Assembly (NCBI GenBank): GCA_950022655.1
Contig: OX465590.1
Coordinates: forward strand, 38,701,218-38,765,217
Reading direction: 5' to 3'
Source: Alentia gelatinosa
Taxonomy: Eukaryota; Annelida; Polychaeta; Phyllodocida; Polynoidae
DNA: 64,000 nucleotides
Shown piece after piece: positions 10,478 through 18,949 of this stretch. How positions within the stretch are numbered: position 1 is the first letter of the stretch; each line of letters starts with the position of its first letter. Both the position numbers and the translations under genes were made by a program. A model generated the notes under the pieces. It saw nothing but the letters and a program-made list of their open reading frames with translations. It had not been told where the DNA came from and searched no databases.

Positions 10478-10790
10478 GGACCTGTTTCACTAGTTCCGTG
10501 ACATGTCTCGATGGCGTCTAGATGGTGTGTCCGGTTTCATACGAACTAGACATTAGACTTCGTTTTGTTCGTTCTTACTAGCACTGTTGGTGCCGCTTTT
10601 CATGTCTGTCTGACACTTTTGTCACGAAACTAGTGAAACAGGTCCATGATGTGTAGATTTGTCTAATTCTTATGTTTGGGGTCTGTCTTTTCCTAAGGGC
10701 AGCTATTTGTGTTGTCACGAAACTAGACAACCCCAATGTCTGTATGGTGTCACAGACATGTCACAAGAATAGTGAAAAAAGGTCCCTGTT
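10478..10790. mobile_element. Family G element, copy 2 (full-length layout)
   Basis: It begins GGGACCTGTTTCACTAGTTC and ends ATAGTGAAAAAAGGTCCC. Internally, at about 10625-10655, GTCACGAAACTAGTGAAACAGG repeats the terminus, so the element is a chain of inverted subunits. The order matches 56547-56833: AGACATTAGACTT, CTGTTGGTGCC, then GTTTGGGGTCTGTCTT and ACAACCCCAATGTCTGTATG. Confidence 0.7.
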
Positions 10791-10854
10791 CTGGTATAAC
10801 ACAGACTTAGATAACAAGTCGGTGGATGTAATAATCGTTAATAAAATCACTCAC

Positions 10855-10938
10855 CTGCTCATCAGGAACCTGTTCGGCCGCCCGTAGGAGTGCGCATGCT
10901 CCTAGGAGTAGCGCCAGGCAGAGCATCGTCCTCGCCAT
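10855..10938 (-). CDS. First coding exon of an unidentified secreted or membrane protein
   Basis: Read on the minus strand from the ATG at 10938, 28 codons give a classic signal peptide: MARTMLCLALLLGACALL, then RAAEQVPDEQ. It has a short basic start, a leucine/alanine core and small residues before a probable cleavage near A20/A21. The frame ends exactly in CAG followed by GTGAGT (10854-10849), a consensus 5' splice donor, so intron 1 is phase 0. The stretch just upstream (10939-11345) is GC- and CpG-rich like a promoter. Later exons would lie at lower coordinates, but I could not recognise any among the transposons there, so the product is unknown. The donor side has been tandemly duplicated (10069-10145, 10397-10477), leaving decayed partial exon copies inside intron 1. 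A chance frame is possible, but signal peptide, donor and promoter context agree. Confidence 0.62.
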
Positions 10939-11345
10939 GGTCCAGTGAGTCTGACCACCTTCTGCTCGTTAAGCCGCCTCGTCCCTGGGGTCCGCGTACT
11001 CGTTGTATCTATACCTGGAGGAAAAGTCGTCTGCTTTGCGCGTGACTAGAGCGAGACGCGCGAACTTTGCGGCGGCGTTTCCCGGGCGTTGATAACGGGA
11101 CGGGCAGCGCTCCGAGTGGTCAGTGTGTGAGTTGAGTGCGGTACGTCTCTTATCTACAGGCCTTACTTGAGGGGTCAGCTTCCCCGACGCTGGTGGCAGT
11201 GAAGTGGACGCCGGGACGCCGCGCGTTCTCTTATATGCGCGTCTCTGTTTAGGGACGCCTGCGCACGCCGCGCGGCCTAGTTCCCGCTAGGCGCGTTAGG
11301 GGGCGGCACTGTGAAATGCGGAGGCGGGCGTCAATATTCGTTCTT
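10939..11345 (-). promoter_or_regulatory. GC/CpG-rich putative promoter and 5' UTR
   Basis: This roughly 400-bp stretch is visibly GC- and CpG-rich (GCGCGTGACTAGAGCGAGACG, GGCGGCGTTTCCCGGGCGTT) compared with the AT-rich surroundings. It sits directly upstream of the minus-strand signal-peptide exon. No TATA box was identified. A pyrimidine-rich tract (11374-12090) follows on its far side. Promoter assignment is inferred from composition and position. Confidence 0.5.
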
Positions 11346-11373
11346 GTGAGTGTGCGTAGGTGGGGGTTGTTTG

Positions 11374-12090
11374 CGTTCTCTCTACCTCTCTCTCCCCCTC
11401 TCTCTAACGCACTCTCTCTCCCCTCTCACTCTCTCTGTCTATGTCTATGTCTCGCCCTCTCTGTCTCTGTCTCTCTCACTCACTCTCTCTCACTCTCTCC
11501 CTATCTCCCTATCGTCCTCTCTCTCCTCTCCCTCCCTCTCTCTGTACCTTTATCTCTTCCTTTTCTTTCTCTCCCTCTCTCTCTCCCTCTCTCTCCCTTT
11601 CTCTTTCCCTCTCTCTCCCTCTCCCTGTACCTCTATCTCTCCCTTTCTCTGTCTCTCCCTCTGTCTCTCCCTCTCTCTTTCTCTTTCCCTCTCTCTGTCA
11701 CCTTCCCTCCCTTTCTCTTTCTCTTTCCCTCTCTCTCCCCTTCTCTCTCCCTCTCCCTCTCTCCCCCTCTCTTCCTCTCCCTCTTTCCCTCTCTCTCCCC
11801 CTCCCTCTGTATCTCGTTCCCTGTTTCTCCCTCTCTCTCTCCCTCCCTCCCTCCCTCTCTCTCTCTCCCCCTGTCTCCCTCTGTCTCTCTCCCTCTCTCT
11901 CTTTCTCTCTCTCTCACTCTATCTCTCTCAGAAAGTCCCTTCCACTTCTCTCTCTCTCCCCCTCTCTCCCTCTCTCTCTCTCTCTCTATCTCTCTCAGGA
12001 AGTCCCTTCCACTTCCCTCTCTCACTCACTCTCTCTCACTCTCTCCCTATCTCCCTATCTTCCTCTCTCTCCTCTCCCTCCCTCTATGTA
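11374..12090. repeat. Long polypyrimidine (CT) low-complexity tract
   Basis: About 0.7 kb is almost only C and T on the plus strand, mostly CTCTCT, CCCTCT and TTTCTC words. A larger unit containing AGGAAGTCCCTTCCACTT / AGAAAGTCCCTTCCACTT is repeated near 11930 and 12000. The long Ser/Leu/Pro frames (plus) and Arg/Glu frames (minus) are artefacts. It lies upstream of the putative promoter of the minus-strand exon. Such tracts can form triplex DNA. Confidence 0.92.
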
Positions 12091-12895
12091 TGAAAAAATT
12101 ACAAAAACAAATTATTTTAAAATCACAAGGTGGCGCCACTGTGATTTGAAGGATATGCCTTCAACAAATCCAGTAGAGACTTTTGGAGATGTGATCAGGG
12201 TGTCCCTCGAGTGTCCCTTCATCTAATGAGACACTTGTGGTGGTGTCAGTTGCCAATGGTTGTTTTTCCTTAAAACTTTGCAAAATTTAAACTAAAACAC
12301 TTTGCAAAATTTCTCTTATAAAATGTTAATGTACATTTTGATATAAGTTCAGAAGATCTCTTTCATTAGGTAATGTTCGTTTTTCACACAACCACCATAC
12401 CCTTATACGACTAACAATTGGACACAATTATAAAATTATCAGTAATTAAAAGATCTCCCGATATTATGGTCATGAGATCACTGAGAAACCAGTTCAGTCT
12501 CAGCCCGCCAACCACATCAACGAACCTTTGATCTCTCTGAGAAAAGCGATAAAAAGATGTGTAAAACCATGGAAAAAGAGGTGAAAGTGGGAAAAAACAG
12601 TACCGTTGTGGGTCCCGCAATGTTGGTATTGGAACCCTTAATTAGTGTCCGTCTTGGGGAAAGTATTATTCATTAATCTAACCATAATCGTCTGGGATTT
12701 CCAAGCCGTCGGAGTTTATCTCATCTCCTATTTGATGAAGCTTTCATACCTCTGTAAATTTTTTCTTTCTTTTTAATAGAGCACGGCATTTATTTTCTAG
12801 TATACAGCATTTTACATCACATCTTCCCTTTATGATTATTAATCCGAATATCCCCTCTTACTGGACTATGCCTTGAAATATTGAGAAAGTTCCAT
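12091..12895. other. Non-coding stretch, no gene seen
   Basis: AT-rich with no domain-like frame. A short direct repeat of AAACTTTGCAAAATTT/AACACTTTGCAAAATTT lies near 12270-12312. Confidence 0.4.
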
Positions 12896-12901
12896 ATCAG
12901 G

Positions 12902-13019
12902 ATTTATCCTACCCCTAATAAAAAACGCCATAGGCTTAACATGGGGTGTGACATAAAGTGTTTTTTATGCCACTACTTTCTAATACTGAAAAAATCTAGA
13001 AACGGGGTAGGATAAAATC
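12902..13019. repeat. Family E unit bounded by inverted GGGTAGGATAAA
   Basis: It starts with ATTTATCCTACCCCTAATAA and ends with GGGGTAGGATAAAAT. Inside are CCATAGGCTTAACATGGGG and TGACATAAAGTGTTTTTTATG. Near copies are at 34085-34215, 34242-34370 and, inverted, 63049-63180. Confidence 0.65.
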
Positions 13020-13020
13020 T

Positions 13021-13156
13021 AAACGCCACTCGTTTGAGTTTGAGTTTACTTATGTCACTCATTTTGTTGGCTCCATAATGTCACTCGTCTTCGACTCGTG
13101 AAATTATGGAGCCAACAAAATGCGTGGCATAAATAAACTCAGACACAAACTCGTGA
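13021..13156. repeat. Long palindrome with apex CTCGTCTTCGACTCGTG
   Basis: The arms read TTTGAGTTTACTTATGTCAC, CATTTTGTTGGCTCCATAAT, then ATTATGGAGCCAACAAAATG and GTGGCATAAATAAACTCAG. The apex TCACTCGTCTTCGACTCGTG is at 13081-13100. A close copy is at 62925-63045, again next to a family E unit, so palindrome and E unit appear to move or amplify together. Confidence 0.7.
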
Positions 13157-13254
13157 CGTCTCTTTATGATACTTCATATTAATCGAGCTAATCTCTTGCT
13201 GCGGTAGCAGTGCAAGGTAACCTCACACACTGACCAACGACAAGTCAAATAAAC

Positions 13255-13850
13255 TTAATGACTAACACAGAAGCACGGGTATGGACATAAAATTTATTGA
13301 GTACGAGTAGAAGTATAAGGTAAATTCTATGCGTCCATGATTAATATATAAAGAAGATGTTTATATAGAACTGCATCGAGAATCGTATAAATACGCAATA
13401 TGCCACGAGTTTGGATGTGCCCCAATCGTCATCGAGGCGAAGCTGAGTGACGCTTATTGCACATCCAAACGAGTGGGATATTGAGTATTTATGTCACCCG
13501 TTTCTATGACATTAAACAGCATCAGAATATCAGAATAATTAGAATATACTTAGAAAATCCATATGACGTCATCGCATATTCACTACGCCACAGCAGTGGC
13601 ATAGTATTGTGACTTACGGGGGTGATTGTTGAGTATTTTTTCCTAATGTTATTTCTATGACTAAGCTTGTACCAAAGGTGAGATAAAAGAGAGAGTTCAC
13701 TATTGAGAAGGCCTACGAAGTAGGAGAAGCTGAGGAGATGAGATTGAAGAGTTTTTGTAGGGTGGGTGGATGGTTCCTTCCTCGTTGGCGTTCCAGGGTT
13801 GAAGTGGACGCTGGGGTGGTCACGTGACCGGGACCACGTGACCGGAATTA
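13255..13850. repeat. Family P repeat with an inserted family U palindrome
   Basis: The ends match 21020-21330 in inverted orientation: GACTAACACAGAAGCACGGG on the left, and CCAGGGTTGAAGTGGACGCT, GGTGGTCACGTGACCGG and TTTTTGTAGGGTGGGTGG on the right. The copy at 21 kb lacks about 300 bp of the middle. That middle includes the family U palindrome at 13375-13515, with arms GAGTTTGGATGTGC / GCACATCCAAACGAGTG and apex GAGGCGAAGCTGAGTGA at 13434-13450. TGACGTCA occurs near 13563. No gene is supported. Confidence 0.55.
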
Positions 13851-14245
13851 TGTGAGTGAGACCTTGACAACCGTGCTCTGTTTCACATTACAGCCAACTC
13901 TTCCAGTTAGCCCCAATGTATATCTAATGAATCTTCGGTCTCACAGGTATTGTAACTCACATAGGACAAAGTGCCAACACAATCATCATCAGAAGATGTA
14001 TTCAGTAACCTTTATAAGCTGCCTCCATAATTCATAATTGCACAATATTAAGTTTCCATAGTATAACTAAATCTGATAGAAATGTTAGATAACCATTTCA
14101 CATAGAGAATGTCCAACACTCGTAGACCATTCACAGATTCAGAGTCTATTCTTTGGTTAAGTCCAATCTCACACGATTCACAGTTCTCCAACGACATTAA
14201 CACACAGTTAAATAATCTCTCCAAAGTTCAGTGTTTCAACTCTAA

Positions 14246-14428
14246 AGCGCCAGTTCCACTAAGGCGACCAAGCGAATGCGTCTGCGATCCGTGCGACTGT
14301 GAGAATCCCATGCGATGATATTCAATAAATAGAATATTGTCGCAAGGCATTCGCATGTCCATTCGAACGTCTACGATCGTCTGCGAACCCAAATTAGCAT
14401 GGAAAATCGCCTTAGTGGATCTGGCGCT
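14246..14428. mobile_element. Family L MITE, copy 1 (183 bp, TAA duplication)
   Basis: The inverted ends are AGCGCCAGTTCCACTAAGGC and GCCTTAGTGGATCTGGCGCT. TAA flanks both sides (14243-14245, 14429-14431). Inner arms carry GCGAATGCGTCTGCGA and TCGTCTGCGAACC-like words. Copy 2 (16427-16609) is also exactly 183 bp with TAA on both sides, a strong sign of recent mobility. PIF/Harbinger-like by duplication; no transposase. Confidence 0.85.
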
Positions 14429-14576
14429 TAAATAAGTCCTCCTCAGGTGTGCACGAGAATGAATTTTGGTAAATGAAGTATAGAATTTGAGTATTTCACT
14501 TGTTTTGTCTCTATGGAGACTTGATTCATGTCCATGTTGCTAATCTGTTCAGTGATTTCTACCAGTAAGGAACAGT

Positions 14577-14748
14577 CCCCTCTCATTAGATCTCACAGTC
14601 TCTAAGTGGTATTCTGAACTCTCACTACTCTCTATAGGAGAATAATTCTTAACGAACTAGGCTTAGAGCCTTAAGAATGCATTGGCCTGCCTCGTGTGAT
14701 AAAGACGTACATCTATGTAACCCTAAGATTCCTATTATCTCAATGATG
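14577..14748. mobile_element. Family A element, right half missing
   Basis: It starts CCCCTCTCATTAGATCTCAC and runs through AATTCTTAACGAACTAGGCT and AAAGACGTACATCTATG, then stops at a T-rich run near 14750. The right terminal repeat found in the copies at 8169-8474 and 23210-23516 is absent. Confidence 0.7.
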
Positions 14749-14770
14749 CCTTTTTTTTTAATAGTTAGTC

Positions 14771-15018
14771 GAAAGGTGAGTAATAAATACAACATTATCA
14801 TGATTTTTTCCAACCATAGACCCCTTAGGGGAGATCTAAAGAAACGAAGAAATTACACCATTACCATGATTTTGATCTGTGTGGCCGTATTCTCCTTGTA
14901 GTTGATACTACGCAATTCTCCTCACTACCGCTCGGAGTTTTGCTTCACGTCAACTACGCAGAGAAAACGACCACGCAGACCCAAAATATAGTAATATGGA
15001 GTATTTATCTCACCTCTG
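14771..15018. repeat. Family F palindrome with mismatched outer ends
   Basis: It begins AAAGGTGAGTAATAAATAC and includes CCATGATTTTGATCTGTGTG, GGCCGTATTCTCCTTGTAGT, the apex CTCCTCACTACCGCTCGGAGT (14918-14938) and a return arm with CGTCAACTACGCAGAG. The right border reads GTATTTATCTCACC rather than the expected TATTTATTACTCACC, so the outer modules differ between the two ends. Confidence 0.55.
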
Positions 15019-15148
15019 GAATAAATGTCCATAGGCTTAACATTGGGAACTCGTTCTCCATGCCCCTACAATCATTGCAGTCCGTTCTCCACGGTTTATA
15101 TCCTGTGTGTCATCCATTCTTTTAGTGTGTACAGGGGTGAGATAAATA
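15005..15148. repeat. Family E-like unit bounded by TTTATCTCACC / GGTGAGATAAA
   Basis: The left border TATTTATCTCACCTCTGG overlaps the preceding palindrome. The right border is GGGGTGAGATAAATACAG. Inside is GTCCATAGGCTTAACATTGGG. This is the GTGAGATAAA variant of the GTAGGATAAA border. Confidence 0.55.
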
Positions 15149-15170
15149 CAGAAAGCAACTTGTTTTGATC

Positions 15171-15325
15171 AAAGTCGTCGTTCTTCAACTCGTTTGAATG
15201 CTATGTGATATTCATTTGACTAAAATTCTTTGCTGGAATGTGCGCGTTCCCTGTGAGGTGTGCGCTAATTCCGAGGCGCCTCGTTCATATCACTCCACAT
15301 CAAACTCGCGAAGAACGACGACTTT
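15171..15325. repeat. Palindrome with AAAGTCGTCGTTCTT arms
   Basis: The arms 15171-15185 and 15311-15325 are perfect inverses. Inner partners include AACTCGTTTGA / TCAAACTCGCG and TGTGATATTCATTTG / TCATATCACTCCACA. The centre contains GTGCGCGTTCCCTGTGAGG and TTCCGAGGCGCCTCG. Confidence 0.65.
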
Positions 15326-15397
15326 CACCAAAACCTTTAGGTTTCTTCTTTAGTATTAAAGAGGAAACGTGGACACAGATGAAAGGCGTGACTGAGG

Positions 15398-15800
15398 ACA
15401 GAACTAATAAATACACAATATTACCACAATTTCGATCTGAGTGGCCGTATTCTCCGCGTAGTTGCCGCGAAGTAAAACTCCGAGCGATAGCGAGGAGTAT
15501 TACGTAGTGTCAACTACAAGGAGAATACGGCCACACAGATCGAAATCATGGTAATGTTGTATTTATTACTCACCTTTCGAGTAAGTATCAGGAAAAAAAT
15601 CTAGTACATTATTAGAAATTCGACGCCAGCGCCGTCCTCTGTTACGTGAATTATTTCCTATAACGCCCGTCAGGTGGCCGAAAAAGCCGTATTTTCCGAG
15701 GAGATTCCGCAGGTCCGTATCCTACTCAGTAGCAATCTGTAATCTCCATAGGCTTAGTATGGAGACTCCGTATTTAGTGGGTAATAAACAACTAATCCCC
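15398..15800. repeat. Composite F/W repeat, copy 2
   Basis: The F palindrome has outer ends TAATAAATACACAATATTAC and AATGTTGTATTTATTACTCACC. Its arms GTGGCCGTATTCTCC / GGAGAATACGGCCAC surround the apex ACTCCGAGCGATAGCGAGGAG (15477-15497). W follows with TATTAGAAATTCGACGCCAG and GCCCGTCAGGTGGCCG. It ends near TTTAGTGGGTAATAAAC, after TCTCCATAGGCTTAGTATGG. Pairs with 9170-9600. Confidence 0.7.
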
Positions 15801-16059
15801 TTAAGCTCCCACACCTTCAGGTCATATCACACCCATCTCGTCCCGTGGTCTTCATTCTACTGAGAGTCAGGGATGTGTATGCCCTCTACCAGCAGATCAT
15901 TAAATAAGACGAGAGGCGCGACGGCAGTTAGGAAATTTATTAAGTAGGTGTAGGTAAAACAGGTAGTACAACAAGGTATACTTTGAACGTGGAGTATAAT
16001 AGGATATACTGAGAGACCTGTAGAGTATAAGAATTCTGTAAACATGAGTCCGGAAATTA

Positions 16060-16260
16060 TCCTGGTCGAAGGACCAACAAGAAAGTTCTTCTTTTAAATC
16101 CTGGGGCGCGCGTGGCGGCGTGACGTCATAGGGATACGTCATCATCAGTAGTATCCCGTCGCGCCGAGAGAGGGCGCCACTCACGTTATCCGGATTTGCC
16201 GCCGCGCCCTCGCTGACTTATCCTCGTGTAACCCTTCACCGGACAACCCTGCCTTCATTT
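16060..16260. promoter_or_regulatory. CpG-rich patch with a perfect CRE palindrome
   Basis: GGGGCGCGCGTGGCGGCG is followed by TGACGTCA at 16121-16128, the consensus cAMP-response/bZIP site. A second TACGTCATCA is nearby, then GTCGCGCCGAGAGAGGGCGCC and GCCGCCGCGCCCTCG. Composition resembles a CpG-island promoter in AT-rich DNA. No attached coding exon could be identified on either strand. Function inferred only from motif and composition. Confidence 0.35.
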
Positions 16261-16282
16261 CAGAGCTTTTAGACTTTTAGAT

Positions 16283-16415
16283 ATGATTTGCAGCCATCCA
16301 CTAAAATTTCAACCCATTATTCCCTTACAGTGGTGACTAATACACAGCAAGCTTTAAGTTTCACAATTCATAAGGGAATCATTGGGTTTGATTTTAGTGG
16401 GTGACTGCAGATCAT
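16283..16415. repeat. Inverted repeat with 45-bp arms
   Basis: The left arm 16283-16328 (ATGATTTGCAGCCATCCACT, then ACCCATTATTCCCTTA) pairs with 16371-16415 (TAAGGGAATCATTGGGTT, then AGTGGGTGACTGCAGATCAT) around a 42-bp centre. It is immediately followed by family L copy 2. Confidence 0.75.
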
Positions 16416-16426
16416 GTCAAGTCTAA

Positions 16427-16609
16427 AGCGCCAGTTCCACTAAGGCGACCAAGCGAATGCGTCTGCGAACCATGCGACTGTGAGAATCCCATGCGATGAT
16501 ATTCAATAAATTGAATATCGTCGCAAGGCATTCGCATGTCCATGCGAACGTCTGTGATCGTCTGCGAACCCAAATTAGCATGGAAAATTGCTATAGTGTA
16601 TCTGGCGCT
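16427..16609. mobile_element. Family L MITE, copy 2 (183 bp, TAA duplication)
   Basis: It has the same length and ends as 14246-14428, with TAA at 16424-16426 and 16610-16612. Only scattered substitutions separate the copies, for example GCTATAGTGTATC for GCCTTAGTGGATC. The right TAA overlaps the TTAA bordering the next element, so the two elements sit end to end. Confidence 0.85.
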
Positions 16610-16612
16610 TAA

Positions 16613-16964
16613 CCGTTTCTGGCAGTGCAATGCCATATGGCATTCCCCTGGCCATGGCAGGACAATGCCATATGGCATTCCCATATGGAATGGATGAACC
16701 ACTCTGTATTTGTTCCTTTGTAACTTTTTGAAAAATTATCGCAGAATCATAAAAAAAATACATTAGATATCATGCTTAATGTTGCCAGTAGGTCATTAAA
16801 ATATCGAAAAGTTCTAATAAAAAATACAGGTTTACTGAAAAATTTTAATTTTTAATTTCTTTTAATAATATTGACAACAAAAGCCGGCCATTCAAAGGCA
16901 ACAACTGGTTCTGGTGCCTGCTATAGTATGGGTACATGGTGAATGATGTGTGGCTCTTGAAGGG
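16613..16964. mobile_element. piggyBac-like MITE, family Q, divergent copy
   Basis: It lies between TTAA at 16609-16612 and TTAA at 16965-16968, with end sequences CCGTTTCTGGC and CTCTTGAAGGG. At 352 bp it nearly equals the 351-bp copy at 58535-58885. Two exact dyads ATGCCATATGGCAT lie at 16630-16643 and 16665-16678, at a subterminal position matching the ATGCC-N4-GGCAT dyads of the other copies. Primary sequence is otherwise diverged, so membership rests on length, borders and dyads. Confidence 0.5.
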
Positions 16965-17140
16965 TTAAGAGATCTGTTGAAACGGAGGGTAACTCACTCA
17001 TGGCGTGCCTCCAGTTGCCGACTGGAGGTACCTCAGGAACACCCAGTCGCAAGCATTTTAAATATCAAACATGTATAATATTTGGTACTGCTAGTCGCTG
17101 AATGGGCAGTCTGTATTAGGTGGATAATAATATTATGAAA

Positions 17141-17412
17141 CATCACGAAATTTCATATGATTGTTTATATGGCATGAGTTGTCTTCGCGGCATGATATCA
17201 TGAAGTAGAGCTGGGTGATATCTGTAGCGGAAGACAATGAATGGCATATAAACAATTATATAAAATTGAGTGATGTTTAGATTTTATCCTACCCTGTTAC
17301 ATGTTTTTAACTTCATATGTCACCAGTGGCATATAAATATGTTATGCCATAACTGTGGCATACAGTCACACCATGTTAAGTCTATGGAGATTTATATGCG
17401 GGGTAGGATAAA
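17141..17412. repeat. Family E palindrome plus GGGTAGGATAAA-bounded unit
   Basis: The arms around TTTCATATGATTGTTTATAT and GGCATATAAACAATTATATA flank an apex-like TCATGAAGTAGAGCTGGGTGA. Then come GATTTTATCCTACCC and, at the end, GGGGTAGGATAAA. CACACCATGTTAAGTCTATG lies inside the right border. Related to 7469-7725. Confidence 0.6.
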
Positions 17413-17799
17413 GTATAATACAATAGTTGTACATGTGTGGTCATGGATGAAAATAAGTATTCTACACAATGCAATACTATTTATACTTACACATCCGAAG
17501 TCAGGGAGCAACAAGAGAACATAACAATGATAATGACGATATGCTAACTATGTTTTTTTTGTTGCTCCTGAGATCCTGTGTACGTCTTAGAAGCCGCTTT
17601 CAGAGGATTTCCCTAATTACCATCAGTTCATCATTTTGTAAGTTCCGAGACTTTTATTCCTCTGTAAAATGGTGATATTTTTGTGTGTTCCTTCATTTAT
17701 CATGGACCAGGGAAATGTCGCTTGTTAGTTAAGCGTGTGTGAATATGCTGTGGGGAATTCTCAAAGGGCAGCTTTGTGTGTTTTATTATTGAGAACTGT
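17413..17799. other. Non-coding stretch, nothing recognised
   Basis: AT-rich, no supported gene or repeat boundary. Confidence 0.4.
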
Positions 17800-17965
17800 A
17801 TCTAGAATCCTGTAAATAGATAATAATCCACGTGTTTGGATGTGCTGCAATCGTCATTGAGGCAAAACCGAGTGACGATTACAGCGCATCCAAAGGAGTG
17901 GAGTACTGTTTATATATTTTACGATTTGAGTGCGGTTCTGGATTTATCTCACCCCATTCATGAAT
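17800..17965. repeat. Family U palindrome, copy 2
   Basis: The arms CACGTGTTTGGATGTGCTGC and GCGCATCCAAAGGAGTGGAG flank the apex GAGGCAAAACCGAGTGA (17859-17875). The right side reaches GGATTTATCTCACCCC. Other copies are at 13375-13515 and 33345-33470. Confidence 0.65.
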
Positions 17966-18931
17966 ATTGGAATAGCACTATATACCTTTATATTTGGTCA
18001 TTTCGCACTTTCGGTATTTATAAACTGTCTCCGAAGTCACGACATAATGGTGTCCGCCATCTTTAAATCTTTCGCCCTGAAGAGCACTTCCGGCCTCTCA
18101 ACCAATCAGAATACGTTATATCTTCAGAGCCCGCCATACAGCGGTCAAAGCATGCAATATATATTTCAAAAGCACGCAATATGCATTCAGTACAAATCTA
18201 CACAGCATTCTAAGCAGTATGTACAGAATTACTACATCCCCAGCAGCGGTGTTTATTTACACTGAGTTCGGGCAAAGGTATATGGTAAAACATCAATATT
18301 TCATCGCCATATCATTTGTTTTTTGTTTTTTTCTTAAGGTTTTTATTTATACTGGAACATGAGTTAGGTCGTACTAGCCGTCCCATCTTCCACTCATTCC
18401 AGATTTTAGATCCTTGTAGCCAGTTGTCTAACTAGTAGACTTACAGACATGGCATGTATTTCTTATCACTAAATTCGTGCATAATCATTTACAATTAATC
18501 TGAGTCAATTTGTCTAAACATTGTTTCTCATTTGTTCGTCTATATTTTTTGTACATACGAAAAATAGAATGATAATGATGCCACTTATTGGCCAGTCGAT
18601 GAAGCTGTCATTTTAAATCACTCCGCCACGACCATGGCGTATTACTGGTACTTTACGTGCTTTTGTTGCATATATTTTTTCAGTGTTATTCTTTGGCTTG
18701 TATGATAGTCAAAATAAACAGGTATATTTTTGGTTTCTTGGAGGTGTTTTTAAAAACTAAGAATTATAATGGGTGATGGACTGCGATTAAGACTACCATT
18801 GGCGATACTGACAAGGATTGTGATGAAGTTTCGTTGTTTAAACATTGTCGTTTAAATTTTTATCGTTCAAACCTTTCTGGTCCTACTGGAAGACATATAT
18901 ATATATATGTCTTTGTGGACAACCAATCAGA
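17966..18931. other. Non-coding stretch, no gene seen
   Basis: Several short plus frames overlap near 17836-18265, but none has a recognisable domain. A family-like CCAATCAGAATA block lies near 18101. The rest is AT-rich with T runs and no identified boundary. Confidence 0.4.
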
Positions 18932-18949
18932 TTTTTTTTTTTTTTTTTT
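18932..18949 (-). other. Poly-A tail of the LINE
   Basis: Eighteen consecutive T on the plus strand mark the 3' end of the minus-strand LINE copy. Confidence 0.85.

Noticed and set aside
11316..11345. Plus-strand ATG followed by MRRRASIFVL and a GTGAGT donor-like site, suggesting a divergent gene
   Set aside because: Ten codons only, no clear signal peptide, and it sits beside the CT tract. The minus-strand exon is much better supported.
11316..12226. Long Ser/Leu/Pro frames on the plus strand and Arg/Glu frames on the minus strand
   Set aside because: Pure translation of the CT tract in different frames.
15900..16184. Minus-strand 94-codon frame next to the CRE-containing CpG patch
   Set aside because: No ATG at its start (GTG, itself part of a GTGAGT word), no domain, and the latter half runs through AT-rich low-information sequence.
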